DNA of 6,929 nt, taken from contig JAACFD010000105.1 in assembly GCA_009937555.1 (NCBI GenBank), forward strand, positions 1 to 6,929, in the 5' to 3' direction. The position numbers were made by a program, and so were the translations under genes. Under the pieces are notes generated by a model, which searched no databases, was not told the origin of the DNA, and saw only the letters and a list, made by a program, of their open reading frames with translations. This DNA comes from Chlamydiales bacterium. GTDB taxonomy: Bacteria > Chlamydiota > Chlamydiia > Chlamydiales > JAACFD01. The number at the start of each line of letters is the position of its first letter. Within the stretch, counting starts at the first letter, position 1. This document shows, piece by piece, positions 1-6,420 of this stretch.

Positions 1-177
1 CTTGGATAAAGTTTTCATCTTTAGAGAGTTGCTGGTTATTTTTACTTTTTGCTTCCAAAACCACTGCTCGCTATTGATTAAATCGTTAAGTTTCAAGTCT
101 TCTGTAACATTTCTTCAATAATTATCTCAAGCCTTATCTTTTGTAGCAAAAGTCCTTGAAATGAAAGGGGAATTTGT
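1..177. other. Non-coding or gene-edge stretch with no convincing gene
   Basis: I see no complete gene, RNA gene or repeat here. On the minus strand, one frame is open from about 114 to the window edge (38 codons, including the peptide NSEQWFWKQKVKITSNS) and has a fairly protein-like composition. It has no ATG near its beginning; the only early candidate start is TTG at 96-94 without a strong ribosome binding site. It could be the 5' end of a gene continuing to the left, a decayed fragment, or chance. The plus-strand frame open from 2 to about 117 is hydrophobic and looks like the antisense shadow of the minus frame. Confidence 0.35.
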
Positions 178-207
178 TTGAAAAAATATGCATGCTATAG
201 AGATAAT
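178..207 (+). promoter_or_regulatory. Candidate sigma-70 promoter for the barrel/dioxygenase/BPL_N cluster
   Basis: TTGAAA at 178-183 is followed after 18 bases by GATAAT at 202-207, close to the -35 and -10 consensus. A transcript starting near 214 would have a leader of about 40 bases ending in the good Shine-Dalgarno AAGGAG (244-249). It is the best promoter-like pair seen in the 250 bases before the first plus-strand gene. AT-rich DNA gives such matches by chance, so this is tentative. Confidence 0.45.
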
Positions 208-211
208 CTCT
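199..211. repeat. Perfect 13-nt palindrome overlapping the candidate -10
   Basis: AGAGAT-A-ATCTCT is a perfect inverted repeat with a one-base centre. It contains the candidate -10 hexamer GATAAT (202-207), so a bound dimeric regulator would block the promoter. No regulator family is recognised from the motif. A 13-nt palindrome can arise by chance. Confidence 0.35.
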
Positions 212-254
212 TCTTTATGTGAGATAAATATACGCTAATTTTGAAGGAGATAAT

Positions 255-1160
255 ATGAAGCACTTTTGCTTAGCCATTTTGTTTGGATGTTTTACACTAA
301 CCTCGCTATATGCTCAAGAAGAGCAAAGGGAGCAAGGTGGGCCACCTCCTTTCCAAGATGGATACCGTATGGTTTTAGATGGCTATTTTGCAGGTAGCAA
401 CAAATTAAGAAGTAATCAGGTGGAAGGACAGAAACTTCACTACAAAGATATTGGAGCAAAAGTAGCCTACAAAGGCAATCCTTTTAATGACTCTGACCAG
501 TACTTCTTTTCTATAGGGACAGAGTACACTAACCTAAATTGGAAAGAGAATCCACATATCAGCCAAAGTTCATTTGCAGACTTAGGAGTAGCAGCTGGTG
601 TAAGTACTGAAATGTCTACAGACTGGACTCTAAGGATGTTGGCAACAGCAGCTATAGACTTACACCGTCCAAGTCTGGCTAAAAGTACACGCTATGCAGC
701 TTTTGCATGGGGGATGTTCCACTACGATCCTGAATTAACCTTCCACTTAGGTGCGATGGCTTATTCTGACATAAAACGCTATGGTATGTTACCAATTTTA
801 GGTCTAAGCTATAAGAATTTATATGATGGCTGGAAAGTAAAAGTCATTATGCCTATAAAGGCTTCTATTAGTTATAAGATTGCTCCAGAGTGGATTGTTG
901 CCCTGAAGCATCGTTACAAAAACTTTAGACACAGAGCTAAAGCTGTAAACTCAGGCGATAGACGTATTTTTGATTATCGTAGCCACGGTGGTGAACTAGC
1001 ACTTAAATACGAGCCAAATGAATTTAGCCAACTGTCGATTTCTCTTGGAGCTCATGGTAATGTTGAGTATAGAGTTTTTGATAAAGATGGTAGAAATAGA
1101 CAAGTGTATAAAACAAAAGCAGGGCTGTACTACGGCTTTAATGGCCACGTCATTTTCTAG
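255..1160 (+). CDS. Outer-membrane beta-barrel protein, DUF6268-like
   Basis: This 301-residue secreted protein is probably a small outer-membrane barrel. Residues 1-20 form a signal peptide (MKH, hydrophobic core, SLYA) with a likely signal peptidase I cut between Ala20 and Gln21. A Pro/Gly linker (GGPPPF, 28-33) follows. The rest shows alternating polar/hydrophobic strands rich in Tyr, Trp and Gly, separated by charged turns. The protein ends in HVIF with a terminal Phe, as expected for a BAM-complex beta-signal. The segment GMLPILGLSYK followed by W-x-V-x-V-I-M-P and I-S-Y-K-I-A-P-E-W (177-213) resembles the strand pattern of DUF6268 barrel proteins; this assignment is from memory of the pattern and is moderate. 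The start is well supported: AAGGAG lies 5 bases before the ATG. It is the first gene of a close-packed cluster, 31 bases before the persulfide dioxygenase gene. Substrate and function are unknown. Confidence 0.8.
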   Translation: MKHFCLAILFGCFTLTSLYAQEEQREQGGPPPFQDGYRMVLDGYFAGSNKLRSNQVEGQKLHYKDIGAKVAYKGNPFNDSDQYFFSIGTEYTNLNWKENPHISQSSFADLGVAAGVSTEMSTDWTLRMLATAAIDLHRPSLAKSTRYAAFAWGMFHYDPELTFHLGAMAYSDIKRYGMLPILGLSYKNLYDGWKVKVIMPIKASISYKIAPEWIVALKHRYKNFRHRAKAVNSGDRRIFDYRSHGGELALKYEPNEFSQLSISLGAHGNVEYRVFDKDGRNRQVYKTKAGLYYGFNGHVIF

Positions 1161-1191
1161 ACAGCCTAAGACAATATAAAGGAGAGCCTCT

Positions 1192-1890
1192 ATGCTTTTT
1201 AGACAGCTATTTGAACCTAAATCATGTACCTATACATATTTAATAGCTTCGGGTAAAGGCAGAGAGGCTATCATCATTGACCCCGTTTTTGAATGCTCAA
1301 AACAATACGAGCAGATAATTCAAGAGTTAGACCTTCGATTAGTTGTTGCTCTTGACACTCACCTTCATGCTGATCATGTAACGGCTACAGGCTTGCTCAG
1401 AGAAAGCCAGTCTTGCAAGATTGCCATGGGAGAACAGACTAAAGCAGAATTGGTAGACTATCGCTTTAAAGAGGGTGAAGTGATTAAAGTAGATGGCCTA
1501 AATCTAGAAAGTATTTACACTCCTGGCCACACTGATGATTCTTATTCTTTTTTCTTAAATGATCGCCTGTTTACAGGAGATACACTCTTAATTAGAGGTT
1601 CAGGGAGAACCGATTTTCAAAATGGAGATTCCAAAGCTCAGTATGACAGTATTGTCAATAAGCTTTTTCGCTATCCTGACTCAACTCTAGTCTATCCTGC
1701 TCACGATTATAAGGGAATGACTGTAAGTAGTATATGGGAAGAAAAGCAGCATAATCCTAGGCTTAAGGGGAAAAGTGAAAAAGAGTATATTGATATTATG
1801 AGTAATTTAAAGTTAGCTAACCCAAAAATGATGGATGTAGCTGTTCCTCAAAATATCAAGTGTGGTCTTGAATATGCTATCACCTCGTAG
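1192..1890 (+). CDS. Persulfide dioxygenase (ETHE1-like metallo-beta-lactamase fold)
   Basis: A 232-residue stand-alone ETHE1-type enzyme. The family uses one non-haem iron to oxidise glutathione persulfide to sulfite and glutathione in sulfide detoxification; it is likely cytoplasmic here, as no signal peptide is seen. The N-terminus RQLFEPKSCTYTYLIA is typical. The metal-fold motif THLHADH spans 56-62. The three iron ligands of the family correspond to His57, His113 (TPGHTDD) and Asp130 (FTGDTLL). YPAHDY carries His171. The ETHE1 signature is present as IRGSGRTDFQNGD (134-146), with Ser where human ETHE1 has Cys. The conserved end DVAVPQNIKCG lies a few residues before the stop. The short C-terminus and this signature argue against glyoxalase II, and no rhodanese domain is fused. 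The start is well supported by AAAGGAGA (1178-1185). The last 17 bases overlap the next gene. Confidence 0.9.
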   Translation: MLFRQLFEPKSCTYTYLIASGKGREAIIIDPVFECSKQYEQIIQELDLRLVVALDTHLHADHVTATGLLRESQSCKIAMGEQTKAELVDYRFKEGEVIKVDGLNLESIYTPGHTDDSYSFFLNDRLFTGDTLLIRGSGRTDFQNGDSKAQYDSIVNKLFRYPDSTLVYPAHDYKGMTVSSIWEEKQHNPRLKGKSEKEYIDIMSNLKLANPKMMDVAVPQNIKCGLEYAITS

Positions 1891-2605
1891 GGTTGGTATC
1901 TATTTAGATGAAGGGGTCTCATCATCTTCCTTTTTGGCTCTTAAAGATTTCTGCACTCAGTATATGAAGGTGCGACCTCGTAAGTTAAGTTCAGAAGATA
2001 TTCTTGAAAAAAGAATTAATGATTTGGATTGGATCTTTTTTCCTGGAGGTCGAGATATCTATTACCATGAAAAGCTAAAAGGAGCAGGCTGTAGCACTTT
2101 AAAAGAGTGGGTCAGCCAAGGTGGTTTTTATATAGGAATTTGTGCGGGAGCTTACTTCGGGTGTGAAGAGATTGAGTTTGAGAAAGGAGAAGCTCTTGAG
2201 CTTTGTGATAAACGCGAACTTGCTTTTTTCTCAGGAAGAGCGATTGGCTCAGCTTACTTAAAAGGACAGTTTGACTATTATAGTCATAGTGGCAGCACTA
2301 TAGCAAAGCTTCGCTTTGGTAATAATGAGCGCTATGCAGAATCGTTTTTTAAAGGGGGCTGTTACTTTGAGGCTAGTGAAAAAGAAAAAGGTTCTAAGAT
2401 CATTGGAGTCTATCATGATATACCGGATAACCCAGTAGCGATACTATCTAAGTATGTAGGTAAAGGAAAAGTGCTTTTATCTGGAGTGCATCCAGAATTT
2501 AGTAAAAGCTATCTAGAAAAAAAGCACCCTAATCTTTTAGACCAGCTCAATGATAATAGCCTTTTTGGCCATGAGCTTTTTTTGGAACTTCTAAAAAGTC
2601 ATTAA
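1874..2605 (+). CDS. Stand-alone BPL_N / class I glutamine-amidotransferase-like protein
   Basis: A 243-residue protein resembling the biotin-protein ligase N-terminal (BPL_N) domain, which has a class I glutamine amidotransferase fold. Seen from the ATG at 1874: strand RVGIYLDE (6-13), FFPGGRD (55-61), nucleophile-elbow GICAGAY with Cys90, and GVHPEF near the C-terminus with His206 and Glu208. This preserves the Cys-His-x-Glu catalytic triad pattern of class I amidotransferases. There is no biotin ligase catalytic domain (no GRGRxG-type motif), so it should not be called biotin ligase. The substrate is unknown. A GTG start at 1862 would add four residues, but the ATG at 1874 places the first strand as usual for the family; neither start has a clear Shine-Dalgarno. 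The 17-base overlap with the dioxygenase gene suggests translational coupling. Its stop abuts the stop of the convergent gene. Confidence 0.75.
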   Translation: MLSPRRVGIYLDEGVSSSSFLALKDFCTQYMKVRPRKLSSEDILEKRINDLDWIFFPGGRDIYYHEKLKGAGCSTLKEWVSQGGFYIGICAGAYFGCEEIEFEKGEALELCDKRELAFFSGRAIGSAYLKGQFDYYSHSGSTIAKLRFGNNERYAESFFKGGCYFEASEKEKGSKIIGVYHDIPDNPVAILSKYVGKGKVLLSGVHPEFSKSYLEKKHPNLLDQLNDNSLFGHELFLELLKSH

Positions 2606-2617
2606 TTAACTCTTTAG
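2591..2617. terminator. Weak hairpin spanning two abutting convergent stop codons
   Basis: CTAAAAAGT (2591-2599) can pair with ACTCTTTAG (2609-2617), giving eight of nine pairs around a 9-base loop that holds both stop codons (TAA at 2603-2605 on plus, TAA at 2608-2606 on minus). The symmetric position suggests a bidirectional end-of-transcript structure. The stem is AT-rich, and no T-run follows on either strand, so it is not a canonical intrinsic terminator. Confidence 0.25.
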
Positions 2618-5600
2618 ATAATCAAGTGTAAGGTTTCTTACCCCGTCACAAGCTAACTTAATATTTTCCCACAGGCAGTCTCTTTCATTTATAGCCTCTT
2701 CTATTTGCTTTTTGAGGGCATCTAGGTGGACTTTATCTTCCCAGTCCTCTTCTCTTGCAGAATGTCTATAGTTGGCTTGCAGAGCCTGATAAACTTTTTC
2801 TAGCAATGCTAGGGCATCGTAGAAATTATTGTTATCTAGGGCCACTAAGATGCTTCCATAATCATCTCTACTTATTTTATCCCCATAGCGATCAGGACTA
2901 ACATCATTTATACTAACTTGCTTTTCATTTACTTTTAAGTTAAGCATGTCTCTATAAGTTTTAGATTTTAGTGCAGCTATTCTGAGTTCTCTTTCATTTT
3001 CAGATTGTGCCAAGGCAGCTGAATCAATATAAGACAGTGGCCAGCCAGCCACTCTTTGAGCTATTGAAATACCATAGCCAATATTAGTACCTAAATTATA
3101 ACCTGCAAGTGGAGCTAGTTCATAGTTACCATTTAAAAGTTTTAGCTGTTTAATAAAGGGTGAGATGTTAGATGCACTAGCATGTGGCTGAACCTCTAAG
3201 CTTTGATTTACAGGGAGGTCAGGGTCAATTTGATCTATTAGTTTATTGATCAAACGAAGCATAACCAGTTTATTTCCTAAAATTTCAATTGAGTCTTGAG
3301 ACTCAACATTCACCTCTTGTCGATGAAGAAAATCTTTAAAAAAGGCCACTTGTCCAATTGGCCGATAAATGGCGTGAGTATCTTCATTTCCAAAAGCGCC
3401 ATTTAGTAAAGGGGCTAGTTGGAAATTAGCTACACCGCTCTCAAGACCTTTTCGCATTACAAAACGTTTAAACTGTCTCCATTGCTTTCTTGGAAAAGAG
3501 TATTGAGTTTCTTGAACAGGAGGAATAAGTATTTTAGCTAGATGTCCTGAGGCTTTAGCTAAATGATCAGCTACTTCTTTTGCTAAGCGCTTAGTTTCTT
3601 TCTCTATTAACTCAGCCTTATATTGTTTTTGCTCTTCAGTGTCTGTGGGGAGGCTATCTCTCATGAGGGTACTTTGTCTTACTGCTGCAAATTCAATACT
3701 GCTTTCATTTATATCAGCAAGCATACGTGTCCCATTCTCTATTGAAATAAGCTTAGAAAAGTCTGCTCTTGAAAATAATTTTTTAGCACCCACCAGAGCT
3801 TCTTTATTAATAGGGGGTACTAAGAGCTTCATCACAGACCAACCATGTTTTTTCAGGGGGTTGACAGTAAGTCCTCCATAAACTTTCTCTTGAAAGTCTA
3901 CAATAATGCTTTTTATTTCAGCTGGTAGAGAGCTACCATTTTTCTCTAGGTATTTTTTTATATCCCTTTTCACTAATTTTCTTAACTTAGTGTAAGGCTC
4001 TGGTTCAGGATGTTTTTTAGGGTTCTTTTTATGGAGCTTAAGAGCTTTTGTATACTCCTCCATACTTCTTTCATATTGCAACTTGCGATCATCTAGCTTT
4101 TGAAGAAAAGCTGGTACTGAAGAATGTTTATGAGTTTTATTTAAAAGTTCAACTATAGCACGCATTTCTACAAAAGCTTGTTCGTCCCAGCCTTTTCTAG
4201 TATCTGAAAAGTTGACAGCTTTAATTTTCTCATCCATTAAGGTAGAAAAAGTTTTTGCAGAGAAAGATTCTCTTAATGAGTTAATATAGGAAACAGCTTG
4301 CTGTTTGAAGTGGTAGTTAGCTATTTGGTGACTAGCAGAGCTTACAGCGCTTCCTAGAGAGCTAGCCGCAGAAGCACTTAGCTCAACTGTTTTACTAGCA
4401 ATCGTTCCAAGGTGAGAAGCAGCCTGCCCGCTACGAACATAATCGCTTGTGGCTTCTATAGCTGAACTGACAGCTGAAGTAACTAGTTCAGCACCTTTTG
4501 AAACCCCTTTACTAGCTAAAGAAATTCCCTTCATTGTTCCTTGAGCACCTGGCAGTTTAGCTAGAGCAGCTCCAATGGAAGCGCTTGTTTTTTCAAAAAA
4601 GCTATCTCCTCTTGATGCCATACAGTTTAAAGAGGTTTTAAGTTCAGAAACATTTTCAAATGCTCCCAGGCGTCCTTGTATAATCATATGGTTTAAGCTT
4701 AAATAGCCTTCACTTTTCTCTTTGCTAAGAAGGTCTTGGTACCATCTTTTAAGGCATTTTACCGTGTTTCTTTCAGGGTATGCCTTTTGCGAAATATCTT
4801 GAACACGATCTAACTCTCTGTCATAGAGACCACCTAAATAGCCTCCAGATAGAAAATCATGTACTCTTTCAGCTCTTATCATTAATAAATCGTAAGCTAT
4901 TTCAGGATGGTATTCAATTAGCTCAAGGTGAATAGTCTCAATATCCTCTCCCTCAAGAGATTCTAAAGTAGCCTTTATTTTTCTAAATTCTAATAATTTA
5001 AGGGAGTCACTGATAGCTTTATCAGCCTTCTCTTTTGCATATGAGTTTTTACTGACTTCACTAACTTGAAAGTAGCGATCAGAGCCATAGTGAGATAAAA
5101 ACTTAGTGCTAGCTTCTAAGTCATTTACTGTGCTTAGAAATTTTACTCTTAAGATTTGAGCGAGAGGAAGTTTATCATTTTCTACTTCAATAGCGTCAAT
5201 TGTCTCAAATGTTTGCATGATTTCTTCATCGCCAAATGGAGATCTTTCTCCAAGTGAAACTTCTAAATCCTGAAGCTTTGAGTAGCACTCTGCAAGCTTT
5301 CTAATAAGTGAAGAAACAGCAGAACCTCTACCGTCACCTTGAGTGTATAAAAAATCAATTATTCCATCGTATGATAAGGGATATTCTCCTTCAGTTATTT
5401 CTTTAAACTGATCTACTAGCGTAGTACCTTCTTTGAAACCAAGGGCGATGCATAAATCATTTTCTAATGCATCTCTTTCAATTGCTTGTTCTACTATTGA
5501 TAACTCATGCAGATACTCAGCTTTTGATGTGTTAAACCACCACGTGTTGATATCTGTTTTTAGAGCTTTTACTCGCTCTAGAAGCATTTGTTTACTAGCT

Positions 5601-6367
5601 GTAGGGCGCAAAGTTGCTAAAGAGGCAAATAGTTCATGAGTGTTATCTTTATCTAAAATGATACTAGAGATATCTTCTTCATTAGTGATGTTTAAAGAGT
5701 TTAAAAGCTCTACTAAGCCGACATACTCACTATCAACAACAGCTACAGCTAATTGCTCTACTCCTTCTACTACAATATCAGGTAGGCTTAACTCATCGTC
5801 ACTTTCTATGCTGGTGGAAGCAAAAGACTCAGGAGTGGTAGCTCCAGCTTCATCAAGCTCTAAGGCGTCGCTAATTTCTAGAGGGGTAACTTTAAGGCGA
5901 GTAGCATGTTCAAGTGAAGCTGCGACTTTTTGCTGTATCTTAGCAATTTTAATAACTACTTCTTGAAATTGACTCTCAATAGCTACGATGTGATCAGAAG
6001 ATGCAGTTGCTTCCTCACCAGAAGCAGCTAAAACAGTTTCTGAACCGTCACTCCCAGGTAGAACTACTGTTTCTTTGCTCGTATCTAAATCAGCTAAAGG
6101 GTGAACTTTAACCTTTCTAAGTTTATCGCTTAAATCAATTAGTTTTAACTGGTAGTCTTCTGTTTTTCTTTGGTACTCTGAGAGTCTATCTAGAGTTAAT
6201 TCTGTGCAGTCTATACCTGCTAAGCCATCTAAATCAGAAGAAAATCTATTAAGCTCTTCAGATATTTCTTTTGTACTGCTTCCAGTTTTACTTGACTGAC
6301 GACTAAGACCTTGCTCAAAATATCTAGCGACTTCTACTCCAGAAGGAGGAGGGGGTAGTTTGCTCAT
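2606..6367 (-). CDS. Large uncharacterised helical protein, candidate secreted effector
   Basis: This 1253-residue protein matches no family I recognise. It begins MSKLPPPPSG; residues 1-50 and about 90-125 and 170-200 are Ser/Thr/Glu/Asp-rich and probably disordered. Charged helical or coiled-coil stretches are visible around 55-90, 127-158, 260-300, 440-475, 755-810, 910-945 and 1205-1235. Residues 588-680 are Ala/Ser/Gly-rich with an 11-residue periodicity. Residues 777-809 are very basic (KKNPKKH, then KLRKLVKRDIKK). Residues 846-1095 contain related motifs that suggest diverged repeats. There is no signal peptide, convincing membrane helix or named enzymatic motif. The C-terminus has acidic patches (REEDWED, EEAINERD) and ends LDYLKS, with hydrophobic residues at -3 and -4, compatible with a Dot/Icm secretion signal. 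The start is fixed by an in-frame TAA at 6373-6371; AGG (6376-6374) is a weak Shine-Dalgarno. It is monocistronic, with its own promoter region. The effector role is an inference; a structural or cytoskeletal protein is possible. Confidence 0.85.
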   Translation of the reverse strand: MSKLPPPPSGVEVARYFEQGLSRQSSKTGSSTKEISEELNRFSSDLDGLAGIDCTELTLDRLSEYQRKTEDYQLKLIDLSDKLRKVKVHPLADLDTSKETVVLPGSDGSETVLAASGEEATASSDHIVAIESQFQEVVIKIAKIQQKVAASLEHATRLKVTPLEISDALELDEAGATTPESFASTSIESDDELSLPDIVVEGVEQLAVAVVDSEYVGLVELLNSLNITNEEDISSIILDKDNTHELFASLATLRPTASKQMLLERVKALKTDINTWWFNTSKAEYLHELSIVEQAIERDALENDLCIALGFKEGTTLVDQFKEITEGEYPLSYDGIIDFLYTQGDGRGSAVSSLIRKLAECYSKLQDLEVSLGERSPFGDEEIMQTFETIDAIEVENDKLPLAQILRVKFLSTVNDLEASTKFLSHYGSDRYFQVSEVSKNSYAKEKADKAISDSLKLLEFRKIKATLESLEGEDIETIHLELIEYHPEIAYDLLMIRAERVHDFLSGGYLGGLYDRELDRVQDISQKAYPERNTVKCLKRWYQDLLSKEKSEGYLSLNHMIIQGRLGAFENVSELKTSLNCMASRGDSFFEKTSASIGAALAKLPGAQGTMKGISLASKGVSKGAELVTSAVSSAIEATSDYVRSGQAASHLGTIASKTVELSASAASSLGSAVSSASHQIANYHFKQQAVSYINSLRESFSAKTFSTLMDEKIKAVNFSDTRKGWDEQAFVEMRAIVELLNKTHKHSSVPAFLQKLDDRKLQYERSMEEYTKALKLHKKNPKKHPEPEPYTKLRKLVKRDIKKYLEKNGSSLPAEIKSIIVDFQEKVYGGLTVNPLKKHGWSVMKLLVPPINKEALVGAKKLFSRADFSKLISIENGTRMLADINESSIEFAAVRQSTLMRDSLPTDTEEQKQYKAELIEKETKRLAKEVADHLAKASGHLAKILIPPVQETQYSFPRKQWRQFKRFVMRKGLESGVANFQLAPLLNGAFGNEDTHAIYRPIGQVAFFKDFLHRQEVNVESQDSIEILGNKLVMLRLINKLIDQIDPDLPVNQSLEVQPHASASNISPFIKQLKLLNGNYELAPLAGYNLGTNIGYGISIAQRVAGWPLSYIDSAALAQSENERELRIAALKSKTYRDMLNLKVNEKQVSINDVSPDRYGDKISRDDYGSILVALDNNNFYDALALLEKVYQALQANYRHSAREEDWEDKVHLDALKKQIEEAINERDCLWENIKLACDGVRNLTLDYLKS

Positions 6368-6379
6368 TACTTACCTATA

Positions 6380-6409
6380 TATAATTCTTGTCCTGTTAGA
6401 CAAATTATA
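6380..6409. repeat. Imperfect inverted repeat covering the -10 of the large gene
   Basis: TATAATTCTTGTC (6380-6392) and GACAAATTATA (6399-6409) are inverted copies: 11 pairs with a two-base bulge around the 6-base centre CTGTTA. One arm contains the minus-strand TATAAT, and the other puts a second TATAAT on the plus strand (6380-6385). As the expected transcript start is near 6397, the repeat would act in DNA, as an operator, rather than as an RNA hairpin. Confidence 0.5.
6404..6409 (-). promoter_or_regulatory. Consensus -10 (TATAAT) for the large gene, no matching -35
   Basis: The minus strand reads TATAAT at 6409-6404, a perfect -10, 36 bases before the ATG. At 16 to 18 bases upstream no TTGACA-like hexamer exists (for example ATACAA at 6432-6427). 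A good -10 without a -35 is typical of promoters that need an activator, and TTAA half-sites occupy the place of the -35. Confidence 0.55.
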
Positions 6410-6420
6410 GTAGGTAGGGG

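Noticed and set aside
279..290. Lipobox-like LFGC at residues 9-12 of the barrel protein
   Set aside because: Phe at -2 is atypical, the Cys is too close to the N-terminus with hydrophobic sequence continuing after it, and a normal signal peptidase I site follows at Ala20.
1862..1873. GTG start for the BPL_N protein four codons upstream of the ATG
   Set aside because: No Shine-Dalgarno supports it, it enlarges the overlap with the dioxygenase gene, and the first conserved strand starts shortly after the ATG at 1874.
3639..3881. 80-codon plus-strand open frame inside the large minus-strand gene
   Set aside because: It lies wholly antisense to a long, continuous coding region, has no recognisable motif or ribosome binding site, and its composition is that of an antisense shadow.
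5732..5783. Hydrophobic stretch around residues 196-212 of the large protein as a membrane helix
   Set aside because: The run IVVEGVEQLAVAVVD is interrupted by Glu, Gln and Glu/Asp residues and is too short and polar for a transmembrane segment.
5433..5966. Two adjacent plus-strand open frames (68 and 108 codons) inside the large gene
   Set aside because: Both are Ser-rich antisense products of the same coding region, with no homology I recognise and no promoter or ribosome binding site.
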